From Erpobdella octoculata (Eukaryota > Annelida > Clitellata > Hirudinida > Erpobdellidae), in assembly GCA_963978895.1 (NCBI GenBank), contig OZ022246.1:25242359-25306358 (forward strand): a stretch of 64,000 nt of DNA, written 5' to 3'. A program made the translations under genes and the position numbers. The notes below the pieces were generated by a model, which saw only the letters and a list, made by a program, of their open reading frames with translations, was not told the DNA's origin and searched no databases. Positions 54,001 through 64,000 of the stretch are shown piece after piece. Position 1 is the first letter of the stretch. The number at the start of each line of letters is the position of its first letter.

Positions 54001-57000
54001 TTGGTCTTTTTTGTAATTAACTCACTCTCGAGAAGTAAATTTTTAGTAAAATTTGCACTGATAAAATTAATTCAGACTAATAACTCAACTAATAACTATT
54101 AACTATTATTAACTATAATAACTATTAACTATTAACTATTATTAACTATTAACTATTATTAACTATTAACTATTATTAACTATTAACTATTATTAACTAT
54201 TAACTATTATTAACTATAATAACTATATTAACTATTATTGACTATATTAACTATTATAACTATTATTAACTATTATTAACTATTATTAACTATTATTAAC
54301 TATTATTAACTATTAATAAATATAATAACTATAATAATTATTAACTATAATAACTATTAACTCATATTATTTGTTTCCAAACAGCTCGTATGGACTTCCT
54401 CAGTCCTAACCCTCCACGGCAGCTGTTCGAACAGGGAGGTCGGCATCTCCTACCTCCCCCTCAGCCACATCGCCGCCCAGCTACTCGACGTCTACTGCAG
54501 CCTAGCAGCCGGGTCGTCCGTTTACTTCGCCCAGCCGGACGCCCTCAAGGTTAGAGTTCATGAGTTCAACCTGTTTTTTGGTCGGAGTTTATACAGTTGA
54601 AAATAAAGAGGGTTAAACTAATGAAACTGTTCTTTGGTCACTTTAGTAGCGAGTTGTACAAGCTGCCTGTTGACAATAACTTAGGCTACCTTGACGATGA
54701 CAACAACAGCAACTGTTGTAAAGTTGTTGAATATTCTGCTCTATAGACAAGCTCTCTCCCCCCTCCCTCCCCCATCTCTCTCTCTCTTTATAACAATATT
54801 CATTATATTCATCAAACAGCAATGCATTCAAGAGAGAACTTCTGAAATGTTTTTGCAATGAGACTCTAACTAACCCTTCTCATTTGAAGCTAACATTTAC
54901 AATTATTGTTCTGTATTTGTTTCTGTTTACATTAAATGTATTTGATTACAAGCATTTATTAGCATTTTTTACATTTATCAGCATTTTTTTACATTTATCA
55001 GCATTTTTCAGTATTTACATTTATCAAAATTTGCTTGCATTCATCAACATTTATTTACATTTATCAGCATTTGTTTACATTTATCAGCATTTGTTTACAT
55101 TTATCAGCATTTACATTTATCAAAATTTGCTTGCATTTATAAACATTTATTTACATTTATCAGAATTTGTTTACATTTATCAGCAATTATTTACATTGTT
55201 TTCTTTGTATTGACCTTATTAGCACGGACAAAGCAGTTTAGAAAAAAAAATCGATGCAACGCTAATGCACATCTTATACTGTAAAATGAAAAATTATGGC
55301 TCAACTTCTGCTAGAAATATTAAAATATAGTTAATTTTATTTTTTCGCTTACATGGATTCTAACACAAACTATGTTGAGTACTAATACCTACTGCAGCTG
55401 ACAAAGCTAAAGTCATAATTTTCATCAAAACTATAAAAAAAACTATTATTATTTTGGCTTATTATTTTTCTTGCACAAATACTACGAAACTGCTCAATTA
55501 AAAACAGGCCCGTTGTTTGTTAATACCGATTGTTTTCCATGTTGCTGGAAAATCGAAGGCACCGATAGGGCTAGGGAATCGAACCGCAAACCATCCAATT
55601 GCCCCTAAGTACTACTACTACTACCACTGGTGACGTCGGAAAATCAGAACCAGAAATACATTCTTTCAACGAGCAATTACATAACTTAACAATCATTAAA
55701 TGATTAAATTAAATAATATAGGGATAATGAATATATTTAAAGTGGACGAATTCTTAAATAATTACCCTAGTTGGGCTGTTCCTGAAAACGTGACCGTTCT
55801 ATTTTTAGAAGTTGGTTGATTTTTAGGAAGTTGATTACAATTCAGAAATTATTTTTTAATTCAAGATGAAATCGTTGGCCTGATTGATTTATTGGCGGGT
55901 GTTATAACAGAAATAACGGCAAATTTTTAATTATAAAAATCTTTCATATCAAAGTTATTTATTGCTTGGTTTTCACTTCTATATGTCTCTGTGTCTTCCT
56001 GTCTGTTTGTCTGTCTGCCTTTCTGTTTGTCTCTCAAACATTAAATTAATCATTTAGTATGTCATGCACTTATTAACATACACTGTCATCTACAAAGAAC
56101 TTAGAACGTTTTGATTTTCTTGCCTTCCAGGGTACACTGAAAAACACACTCAAAGAGGTACGACCAACGGTTTTCATGGGGGTGCCCAGGGTCTGGGAGA
56201 AAATGCACGAGGCCATGCTGGCCGTGGGCAAGCAGAACAGTTTTCTCAAGAGGTCTATTGCTTCCTGGGCCAAGGGCGTCGGGCTGAAGGCCGCCTACAA
56301 TGTCATGGAGGGATCAGGGAAAGGCTGCCTCTTTGGAGTCGCGAACAAACTCGTATTTCAGAAGGTCCGCCACGCACTAGGGCTGGACCGCTGTAGGCTC
56401 ATGTACACCGGGGCTGCCCCCATAATGAGGGAGACTCTGGACTTTTTCTTCGGCCTCAACATTCCACTTCTCGAAGCCTATGGCATGAGCGAGTGCACAG
56501 GTTAGCTAACCTATATTTATTAGTATTTTGATAAGTGTTATATATATTTTAAATACTTGTATTTCGAATACCAAAACACAAAATACTTCATCGACGGGTA
56601 TTTAAATACCAAATAAAATACGTATTTTATTTTGAAAACACGTATTTTAAATACTTTAATTGAAATAGTGCCCACCTGTGTTAGTATATACAAATATTTA
56701 ATGGTTACTTTATTAAGCGATAATTGCAAGTATTGGCGTCTTGGATGAAACTAAATATTTTTCTTACAACGTGCAGGTATTCACACCATATCATTGGAGA
56801 GCCAGTACTACATCGGCAGTGTTGGAAAAATATACCCTGGACTGGAGACACGGATCGACAAAGAAAGCGGAGAGGTAAGTACTAAATCATTTGGTCAGCA
56901 AAATTATTACTAAATCATTTGATCAGCAAAATTATTACTAAATCATTTGATCAGCAAAATTATTGCTAAATCATTTGGTCAGCAAAAATTATGACTAAAT

Positions 57001-60000
57001 CATTTTGTCAGCAAAATTATTACTAAATCATTTGGTCAGCAAAATTATTACTAAATCACTTGGTCAGCAAAATTATTACTAAATCATTTGGTCAGCAAAA
57101 TTATTACTAAATCATTTGGTCAGCAAAAGTCAAATTAGTAATTACCTTAGATGCCTAGCGAGTGCGCTCTAGTAGGGCTTTCAACGAGGCAATCCATAGA
57201 AACAGTGTATTGTAAGCTGCGATTGAACATCGCACGTTTTTAGTTCTGCACTTAACTAGCTAAAGGTCTCTGTGATCATAAACTTTTTTAACTTGTTGTA
57301 AGACCTTTAATTCTGTTATCGATCTAGAAGGCCGTAGAGATTTTTAAGCAAACATTTGTGGTGTACATCGAGAGGTAATAAATAAGGTGTACTTCAGCTG
57401 TGCCTCGGGTGTACTTCAGGTGTACATCAAGTGTATCTCAAGTTTACTTCAGGTGTACCTCAGTAGATCCATAGAAACCAAAAAACAGAGAAGACGCAAA
57501 ATCGTCTAACCGCCTGGTGTGATTTAAAAAAATGCCCAATCGCAATTAAGAAAGGAAATATCAGAATTTTAACATAGGCATAATTAGGTTAAAAAATTCT
57601 ATCTATGTTATTCTTAAATACTTCACAGTCAACAGAACATCCAGTGCTATTAATTAATTCTAAATTGAATTGTGTGCTATTATTATAATCAATCAATCAA
57701 TCAATCAACCAAAGAAGGACAATCTTAAAATTATAATTTTTTTCTATAATATTATTTTCAACAACCGTAGGTTTGCATGAGAGGTCGACACGTCTTCATG
57801 GGCTACCTGAACGAGGTGGAGAAGACGAAAGAAGCCATAGACGCTGATGGCTTCCTTCACTCCGGCGACGTCGGCGGCTTCAGCGACACTGATTACTTAT
57901 TCATCACCGGTCGAATCAAAGGTGAAAAAAACTCTGATCGTTTTGATCTCGGATTTACATGAATTTAATGAATATGAAATTAGCATTGAGTTTAATTGAA
58001 ACTGGAGTATAGGTACCTATTTCTACATGACAACGGAGAACACGATTTCAACTAGTTATCCAAGATAGACAAAAGATGATTAATAATGTATAAATTTAAA
58101 ATTTATTATAGTAGTTCAACAACTAGAGGCAGTTGTTTATGGTGCCTGGGTGCCTGCCTCCCAGCACACCCCCTACGGACGCTAGTGACGATTTTAGCCC
58201 GACAATACCACCAGAGCCTTATACTAACTAATAAAGAAATAACTAAAATAACCAAACAACCATTTCCATCTTTTACAGAACTGATAATTACTTCTGGAGG
58301 AGAAAACATTCCACCTGTCCTCATCGAAGACAAGGTTCGTGAATGTCTTCCGTGTGTTAGCAACTGTGTTCTTATTGGCGACAAGAAGAAGTTCCTATCT
58401 CTCCTTATAACCATCAAGGTATTTTATTATCAGAACTATTATGATATTTAACTAGTAGAGAAATATATTAATACTAGCAGTGCCCGTAGCGGCTTCGCTC
58501 GCATGAAATTAGAGAATTTGAACCGTGCACATATAGTAGAGTACTGCACGGATCAATTTTTTAGGTCTCGGCTCGGCCCGTCGACAACTTGGCCCAGCCC
58601 GTTTCAAAAACCGAAATTCCTGGCCCGGCACGGCCCGTCTAATATGGGCCCGGCCCGTTTTTACAGGCCTAGAAGTTCTATATACTTGATGAAAAACTTC
58701 GGCCCGTCCCACCTTGACTTCAGGTTTAGCCCGGCACGTCTGAACACCCTAAAATCACTAAAATGTCTATATACTTGGTTAAAAATCTCGGCCCGTCCAA
58801 CCTTGATTAAAGGTTTGGGCAGGGCCTTATGAAGACCCTAAAATAACGGCTTGGCCCGTCCGTCCGGTGAACTCATCAACTTTTAACCGGCACAAAACCT
58901 CAAAATACTAATTTTCACATCCGTAGCACTTACAGTTTTTGAGTAGCAGTTATTTTAAAATCAAATAACCCTTTTTCCACTTCACATTTGAGGTCCTGGA
59001 AACCAAATTTTCAAAAAATGGTGAAACACGTATATCATTATTTTTAGAGTAGAAACTAAATACTAATTTTACTTTTGTAGCTTTTACAGTTTTTGAGTAG
59101 CAGTTACTTTAAAAACCAAGTAACCCTATTTTCTACCCCCCATTTGAGGTCCGGGAAACCAAATTTGTAAAAAATGGTGAAACACGTATATCTTTATTTT
59201 TAGAAAAGAAACTAAATAATAATTTTTACATCTGTGGTATTTACTGTTTTTGAGTAGCAGTTACTATAAAAGACAATTAGCCCTATTTTCCACCCCAAAT
59301 TTGAAGTCCTGGAAACCAAATTTTCAAAAAATGCTAAAACACGTATTTCATTATTTTTGGAGTAGAAACTAAATACTAATTTTTACTCCTGTAGCATTAA
59401 CAGTTTTTGAGTAGAAGCTACTTTAAAAACCAAATAACCCAATTTTCCAACCCACATTTGAGGTCCGGGAAACTGAATTTTCAAAAAATGGTGAAACACG
59501 TATCTTTTTATTTTTCAAAAAGAATCTATATACCAAATTTCAGAAAAAAATTTTAGAAAAATTTTTTAGAAAAAAGTTTGTTTTCCAGTTTTTTCCCCTC
59601 AGGAGCAAAATTTTCAAAAATCCTTTCTTAGCGGATGTTTACGCTATAAAAGTAATATAAGTTCCAAATTTCACGTTCCTAGGATGAGGCGTTTGAGCTC
59701 GGCGTTGATTATGAGTCAGTCATCTGTCAGTCAGGACATGTTCTTTTATATATATAGATTATTTTTTAACTAGAGATGTTATACTATCAACCGTTTTTGT
59801 TAATTAAAAATGTAAAGACAATAAGCTAACATTAATTGTTAGTTTTTGATAGTTCGCTTGAGTATTGTTAATGTTTTTCATTTAGTCGCTAGAAAAGAGC
59901 TATTACGCCCTGGAGAATGATTAATAATCGCATACATGTGGAAATATAATAGAACTGGGATTATAAAGGATAAGGTTCAAACGCAATCTCAAGATTATAG

Positions 60001-60530
60001 CGATTTATAATAATTTTTTTATAAAAACAAACAAAACAGTGCGAAGTTAACTTGGAAACGCTCGAACCGACCGACAAACTTTCCGCTTCGGCCATCGAGT
60101 GGTGCAAGTCAGTCGGCAGCGATGCCAAGCTGGTCAGCGAACTGCTCAACAACAGGGACGCCAAAGTCAACAAGGCCATCCAGGACGGAATCTCTAAAGC
60201 TAACGCTCAGGCCACTTCCAGAGCTCAGAACATCCAAAAGTGGGCCATCTTACCCAAGGATTTCTCCATACCTGGAGGAGAACTAGGTAAACAAACTCTA
60301 AACAACCAGAAATTCGTATAAATTTAGTAGATTTTTTTTTATATAAACATATGCTGTGCAATCTTATCGTTTCACTTGAACTTTAACTTTGCTGGCCCTA
60401 GTGGTTTTGATTAAACGGTTCTATTCCTTTCTTATTAACAGGACCGACCATGAAACTGAAGAGGCCCTACGTAGCCACGAAGTACACCGATGTCATAGAC
60501 AAGTTCTATTCAGAGGGGGGCAGCGACTGA
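46033..60530 (+). CDS. ACSBG: Long-chain acyl-CoA synthetase, bubblegum family (ACSBG), 14 coding exons
   Basis: Exons: 46033-46060, 47678-47839, 48528-48613, 48860-48948, 49788-49989, 50788-50889, 51607-51654, 54385-54549, 56131-56500, 56777-56874, 57771-57921, 58279-58418, 60040-60286 and 60442-60530. All are GT/AG and phases agree; product 658 residues, normal for ACSBG. The family activates long and very long fatty acids to acyl-CoA with ATP and CoA. The AMP-binding P-loop SGTTGNPKG (224-232) straddles exons 6/7 with its preceding [10 protein letters not shown] is at 411-418. The adenylate/hinge motifs SGD (481-483) and GRIKE (497-501) are intact, followed by [11 protein letters not shown]. 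Family signatures 'GIYTTNSP' and '[15 protein letters not shown]' identify ACSBG rather than other ACSLs. No signal peptide; probably ER-associated or cytosolic. The start is supported by a 9-codon first exon with a strong GTAAGT donor. Confidence 0.93.
46061..47677 (+). other. Intron 1 of ACSBG
   Basis: Contains a CATT microsatellite and a short GTGTGT/TATATA patch (46560-46690). No further coding exon seen. Confidence 0.5.
47157..47278. repeat. (CATT)n microsatellite
   Basis: Thirty perfect 4-bp units in intron 1 of ACSBG. The Ser-Phe-Ile-His periodic frames across it are artefacts. Confidence 0.95.
48041..48084. repeat. (GAT)n microsatellite
   Basis: Short GAT run in intron 2 of ACSBG, on the sense strand like the other GAT arrays in this window. 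Confidence 0.9.
50287..50360 (+). repeat. tRNA-like SINE head
   Basis: A-box 'tagctcagagccg' (50291-50303) and B-box 'ggttcgaaccc' (50335-50345) at tRNA-like spacing, in intron 5 of ACSBG. The acceptor stem does not close, so a SINE remnant is preferred over a tRNA gene. Confidence 0.5.
51655..54384 (+). other. Intron 7 of ACSBG (2.7 kb)
   Basis: No coding sequence seen. The first 2.4 kb is unstructured AT-rich sequence; the last 290 bp is a TTAACTATTA-type repeat that ends just before the acceptor. Confidence 0.5.
54085..54362. repeat. Degenerate (ATTAACTATT)n tandem repeat
   Basis: About 280 bp of 'aactatt' and 'attaactatt' units of variable phase, ending 22 bp before exon 8 of ACSBG. Confidence 0.9.
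54550..56130 (+). other. Intron 8 of ACSBG
   Basis: Contains a degenerate tandem repeat (54945-55200) and a tRNA-like B-box read on the minus strand near 55565-55575. No coding exon seen. Confidence 0.5.
54945..55200. repeat. Degenerate 22-24-bp tandem repeat
   Basis: Around eleven copies of 'acatttatcagcatttgttt'-like units, diverged from each other, in intron 8 of ACSBG. Confidence 0.8.
56878..57127. repeat. 28-bp minisatellite, about 9 copies
   Basis: Units of 'actaaatcatttggtcagca' plus 'aaattatt' start four bases inside the intron after the exon 10 donor of ACSBG. Copies differ by single substitutions, one by a 1-bp insertion. Confidence 0.95.
58471..59760 (+). mobile_element. Non-autonomous element with four ~155-bp core repeats (pearl/Helentron-like)
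   Basis: Occupies most of intron 12 of ACSBG. It starts 'actagcagtgcccgtagcgg' with a CG-rich 'cttcgctcgca' head. A GGCCCG-rich segment (58550-58870) homologous to 5460-5660 follows. Next come four diverged tandem copies of a 154-157-bp unit ('cagtttttgagtag' at 58933, 59087, about 59244 and 59401). It ends in 'tatatatagat'. No protein-coding frame. This layout recalls pearl-type/Helentron-associated elements; assignment is inference. Confidence 0.6.
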
Positions 60531-62884
60531 CCCAGTTGCATGTTATTAATTATATATAGGTCACCAGTTTTTGTTTGTTGTCGTATCGTGGGATGAAATT
60601 ATTATATTTTCACTACAACGTTGTATGTGTGTGTGTTATCTCTCCTTGCCTTAACACATCTTAACCTTACTACAAATAGTTTCAGACAACTATGAAAACT
60701 GACCAATATGTAGGCCTTTTTCTAATTTAAAAAAAAAGGTTGTTTACATTTTACTTACCCACTGCAGTGTAACATTTAACATGTAGGTGTTAGCAGTAAT
60801 GTGATAAAGTGTCAGTGTTCGATGAACAAACGTGATATCATTCCCGTCTTGTGTATGTGTATGTGTATGTGTGGTAGATGTATTGTAGATGTGCAGTGCG
60901 TGTATGTCTTATGTATGTGTTGTTGGTTATTTTTTTTGTTCCTCATCACGATGCGCTCAAATGATTGTTACGTCCAGTACTGAAACGCGTTTACCTACTT
61001 TGTTAACTTCTAATTTTTGTTTCGTGGTGATTAATTTAATTCGGTTATTACCTTTATAGTATAGTAGTAAAGTATCATGTAAAACATCGTAATATATCCG
61101 TAGGAATCATTACCACAAATGTCTGTCCTAGAGACGTTACTTTTCCACGTTAAGCTAAAGGGTTTACCATGGGTTTAAAGCAAATTATTAATATCTATTA
61201 GAGCTTCTTCAACTTCTGTCACACGCCTAAGAAGACCAGGGCTCTGGCTGTTTCTAACAGCCTGAGCCACTAAGTTGAGACTTGAGAGCGTGACGGGTTT
61301 CTATGTGGTATCAACACTGTATGGATATTATTGGATATTCGTTATCAGCTGTGACTTTCAGTGAATCTGAAAATCCTATTTCTGCTCGACTTCTCCTTAT
61401 TTATATATAAGGCAGCAACATTAAATATTCATTTGCCTTAATTGATCATGCTTTTCCCTAGGCCTGCCTGCACTTACCTGTCTCAACCATTTCCAATCTC
61501 ATGACATATTTGTACAGGTGTTATTTGCTGCCTAGAAATATTTGCAGGAATTGAATATTAACCAATTCTTTTGTAGATCATTCGGTTTAGTCTTAGCTGT
61601 TTTATCGAAATTAAATATATGATGTATGCTATCATACAATATACTGTAGATGATAATCTATATTTTATATCGTGTTCTGTTACAAATATATGCATACACG
61701 TTTATATCTGTCTGTGTTAAAAAGAATATATTACTAACTATAACCGTTCAAAAATTTCCGAAAAGAATTAATGAAGATTGCAGCGCCACCTAACAGCGTA
61801 GCGTGAATGTCAACCATACATTGGGAGTTATGTAATGTTGATATATGATATATATATACAAGTGTGTGGTTTACCCAAACATGTAAACAGTTGGTATGTG
61901 TTTTTATCCTCGTGTCACTTTTCCAGCGTTTCACAGGGAGAAATCTCTTATTAAATTCCTTTTCTTACTGTACAGTATAGGGCCGTGGTTGTGTTTGCTT
62001 GTTTGTTTGTTAGTTTGCTTGTTTGTTTACGTATGTGCTATTATTTCATTAGTGAGTTATTAATTCGCTAATTGTTGTGGTTACTGCTGTCAAAGTTACT
62101 TTTTTTTTATTAACATTAGTAGAATGTACAATGTACATACATTACATTACATTAAAAATGCACTTTTATTTGTGATTTTCACTTTTCATTCACGGACCCC
62201 TAATAAGCGTACGCAAAAAAAACTTATAAAAATGTACAATGCAAATTTCACGCCTTCAAGCGATGCTGTAAAACTTAAAATCGAGGTTTCAGTCATCGGC
62301 ATGAAAGCCAGAAAATGGTTTAGTTTCGTCAGCACATAAACCAGGGTGCTCTTAAATCTTATTATTGCCAAAAGCCGCCGCCGGTACCATGGTACAAAGG
62401 TCACGAAATGATGCCGGTGTTATAAGGATGGAAAGAGATTTATAGGCCATACGAGACTTCCGATTGTTTGTTACTTACGATGGGTGGCCCGGGGGGACGG
62501 TAGGTGTGGCCATGGAAAGGCTAGGTGGGTGGACACGGCTGAATTTTATGGATGCATTCAATTTAATTAAAACTGGCGATGTTTTTTTGTGTGTTGATAT
62601 ATCGGCCTTTTTATGGGAAGGCTTGTTGGTACACTTTGGGGAGGGGGAACCAACGGCCTCTCTTGCCCTTCTTTTCTGCACGACACACTGCTTCAACAAC
62701 AAACCTAAATGTACCCAATTATTTTCGGAAATAATTTTTTTCTAAAAAATTAAACATAAACAATCCGAGTTCAATATGGAATCCGAAAAGTTATTTACTG
62801 AGCCAGCAAATAAACACACCGGCTGTAACGCTCCCCCCCGAAAAGCCTTGCCACGCGCGACTGACAGCTTTATTCTCTTATCGT

Positions 62885-62975
62885 TAATACGGACTCGGGG
62901 ATCGAACCCCCTCCCCTATTCTCGGATTCTCAATCGTAAACAACTGACCGACGCAAATCCGCTAGGCTCATAGAG
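62885..62975 (-). repeat. tRNA-like SINE head
   Basis: On the minus strand, an A-box-like TCGGTCAGTTG (62951-62941) precedes a consensus B-box GGTTCGATCCC (62908-62898). The intervening part is GC-rich and unlike a normal anticodon arm, so a SINE head or tRNA pseudogene is likely. Confidence 0.45.
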
Positions 62976-63426
62976 CGCATGCTTGGCCTTCTCTCTCTCT
63001 CGCGCCGATAGCCGAAATTTCATTCTCCTAGCGACGACTTGCAACTCCGATCTAAGTAGCTAAACGAAGTGTTGGAAATGCCACGAAAAAAGAAAAAAAA
63101 ACAATTCAGCAAGCTGTTCATAAAATTTATTCATAATATAAGACTAATAAAATTAAAATTAATAATAATAAATAATAATAATAATTATCTCCACAATCGC
63201 CACAAAATATATCAATATCATCATCATCATCATCATAGTCGCGGGCTAACATCGGTTGCGTCGTTCCGCCATTGATTGAGCACACAACGAAAGTGGAAAG
63301 TGGAAACAGTCAGCGCCAGGGATTTCCAACTTTATAAGAAGAAAAATGAAACAAGGCCATGATGCATCAGACGCAGTAGGCTGTTAGCTAGCCACCGCTT
63401 CTGAACTTGTTGTTGTAGAGGGGGAA

Positions 63427-63428
<2 letters not shown>

Positions 63429-63505
<77 letters not shown>
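63429..63505. repeat. (AT)n microsatellite
   Basis: A (TA) tract of about 37 units, followed by short TA-rich sequence. Reading frames in it are Tyr-Ile artefacts. Confidence 0.95.
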
Positions 63506-63507
<2 letters not shown>

Positions 63508-64000
63508 TGAAAAATATACATACATATATATATATAGGCATGTCGAACATGATTGTACATGCAAAATGTAAAGAATGGGAATTCCCAATTAAAACCTTGC
63601 AACAGATGGGGATATAAATTGAAGAAGCAAAAAAAAACTGTACTTAATTCCTAATTGTGGACCGATCCACGAATCGAGACTTATGAAAAGTTGTAGTAAT
63701 GATGCCTAGGGAAGACACGATGGAAGGAAGAAATATAAAAAAAAACGCAGCTTGATGAATAAAGAAACAAAGATGTATGGATGGTTGGAAGAGTAGATTT
63801 TGGATAACAGAAGGACGTACGGATGCCTAAAGGGATGGATTTTAAAAAAAATATATAACCTAAATATTTAGCGATAAAAACATAGAAGTTGAACGGAGCG
63901 ACGATAAACAACCATATTGCTTTTTGGATAACCATTTCCTAATAATAATTATTTAAAAAAATAATAATAATAAAATTTGTTGATAATAATAACAGATAAA

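Larger units (their letters stand above)
60531..64000. other. 3' flank of ACSBG; no further gene seen
   Basis: AT-rich. ATTAAA variants at 61420 and about 61609 are possible polyadenylation signals. A GC-richer patch (62370-62420) contains ACAAAGGTCA, matching Sox and nuclear-receptor half-sites. Simple repeats and an SINE head follow. The short frames here have no recognisable domains. Confidence 0.4.

Noticed and set aside
58503..58832. 109-codon frame in ACSBG intron 12
   Set aside because: Falls in the GGCCCG-rich mobile element; no similarity to a known protein is evident and it is not continuous with the flanking exons.

Overview
Animal (metazoan) nuclear DNA, AT-rich and crowded with microsatellites, minisatellites and short transposon relics. 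Four multi-exon protein genes could be assembled exon by exon with GT/AG introns and matching phases. The lineage cannot be fixed from the sequence. Macro-domain PARPs, tRNA-derived SINE heads and a pearl/Helentron-like element with a ~155-bp core repeat suit an invertebrate bilaterian, perhaps a lophotrochozoan, but this is inference.

Layout. 1-10574: no gene recognised; simple repeats, a GC-rich interspersed repeat and a CpG-rich island holding a textbook kappaB site. 10627-28769 (+): a secreted or membrane-anchored immunoglobulin-superfamily protein of 734 codons. Its signal-peptide exon is separated from the rest by an 11.4-kb intron full of repeats and GC-rich islands. 28770-29990: tail-to-tail intergenic gap. 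29991-36198 (-) and 37476-44268 (-): two tandem paralogues of a macro-domain poly(ADP-ribose) polymerase (PARP9/14/15-like). Each has 13 exons with identical phases, several exons of identical length, a macro domain and a C-terminal PARP catalytic domain. 44269-46032: divergent promoter interval. 46033-60530 (+): a bubblegum-type long-chain acyl-CoA synthetase (ACSBG) of 14 coding exons and 658 codons. 60531-64000: 3' flank with an SINE head and a long AT repeat.

Main points. Both PARP paralogues keep a glutamate at the third position of the H-Y-E catalytic triad, where vertebrate macro-PARPs have a hydrophobic residue. Both also carry a conserved Cys/His cluster inserted in the catalytic domain. 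One paralogue has gained a poly-Asp linker from an in-frame GAT repeat. Candidate Rel/kappaB sites lie upstream of both PARP genes and of the Ig gene. This fits, but does not prove, an immune-inducible neighbourhood. ACSBG is probably a housekeeping lipid gene sharing only the divergent spacer with the PARP cluster.
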